Below, in pieces: positions 63,851-64,000 of a DNA stretch of 64,000 nucleotides (the first letter of the stretch is position 1; the number at the start of each line of letters is the position of its first letter). The DNA is from Macrocystis pyrifera (lineage: Eukaryota; Sar; Phaeophyceae; Laminariales; Laminariaceae): contig JASSKH010000021.1 in NCBI GenBank assembly GCA_031763025.1, forward strand, positions 1,550,001 through 1,614,000. The letters run 5' to 3'. Below the pieces are notes generated by a model. That model did no database searches. It saw nothing but the letters and a program-made list of their open reading frames with translations, and was not told the origin of the DNA. The translations under genes were made by a program, and so were the position numbers.

Positions 63851-64000
63851 GCACATTATCGAACGACAAGCGCAATCATAACAACAAAAACAGCATGGCG
63901 GGGGAGGGGCGTTTTTGGGCCCAACATGTTGTGATTATTAATAGGCTCCTTGAAGGCACTGAGAAACTAGCCAATAAATCATGCCCTATAAGCTACGCCC

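Noticed and set aside
1..64000. Integrated large DNA virus or bacterial segment
   Set aside because: No viral or bacterial gene cluster was seen; all supported genes have spliceosomal introns.

Overview
The window looks like nuclear DNA of a stramenopile, most likely a brown alga or close relative with an expanded genome. Three things suggest this. Genes are sparse and cut into many short exons by introns of 0.3-5 kb with clear GT-AG ends. Two gene models start with a signal peptide carrying an A-F cleavage motif, the type used to enter heterokont plastids. The remaining DNA is dense in small mobile elements and homopolymer C/G runs. The species is an inference. All gene models were built by hand from splice sites, reading phase and family motifs.

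Layout. (1) 2.3-9.8 kb, minus strand: the first five exons of a malate dehydrogenase-like gene; the C-terminal exons lie beyond base 1. (2) 10.3-28.0 kb, plus strand: an 11-exon AB-hydrolase (acid lipase / steryl ester hydrolase family) gene, divergent from the first with 481 bp between the two start codons. One extra base in exon 9 breaks the frame exactly at the catalytic Asp codon. (3) 32.7-44.85 kb, plus strand: a 9-exon gene with an ER signal peptide, a stromal transit-like region, an arginine-led thylakoid-type signal, one later membrane helix and an acidic tail; its function is unknown. (4) 52.0-59.3 kb, minus strand: exons of a low-complexity protein with a Tudor-like domain near its C-terminus; one junction is unresolved. 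No gene was found at 45-52 kb or 59.4-64 kb.

The most unusual signal is a retroposon family whose copies end in GAGTAC plus a run of C, and whose 5' ends repeatedly begin directly at another C run. Full-size, pol-containing and severely 5'-truncated copies stand in trains separated only by C runs. This fits a non-LTR retrotransposon that inserts into oligo-C tracts, including the tails of its own copies. Other repeats are tRNA-headed SINEs, several terminal-inverted-repeat MITE families (one nested inside another), a fold-back element, a dispersed GATC-rich element linked to GGGTC arrays, and an intronic 12-bp satellite of about 35 copies.
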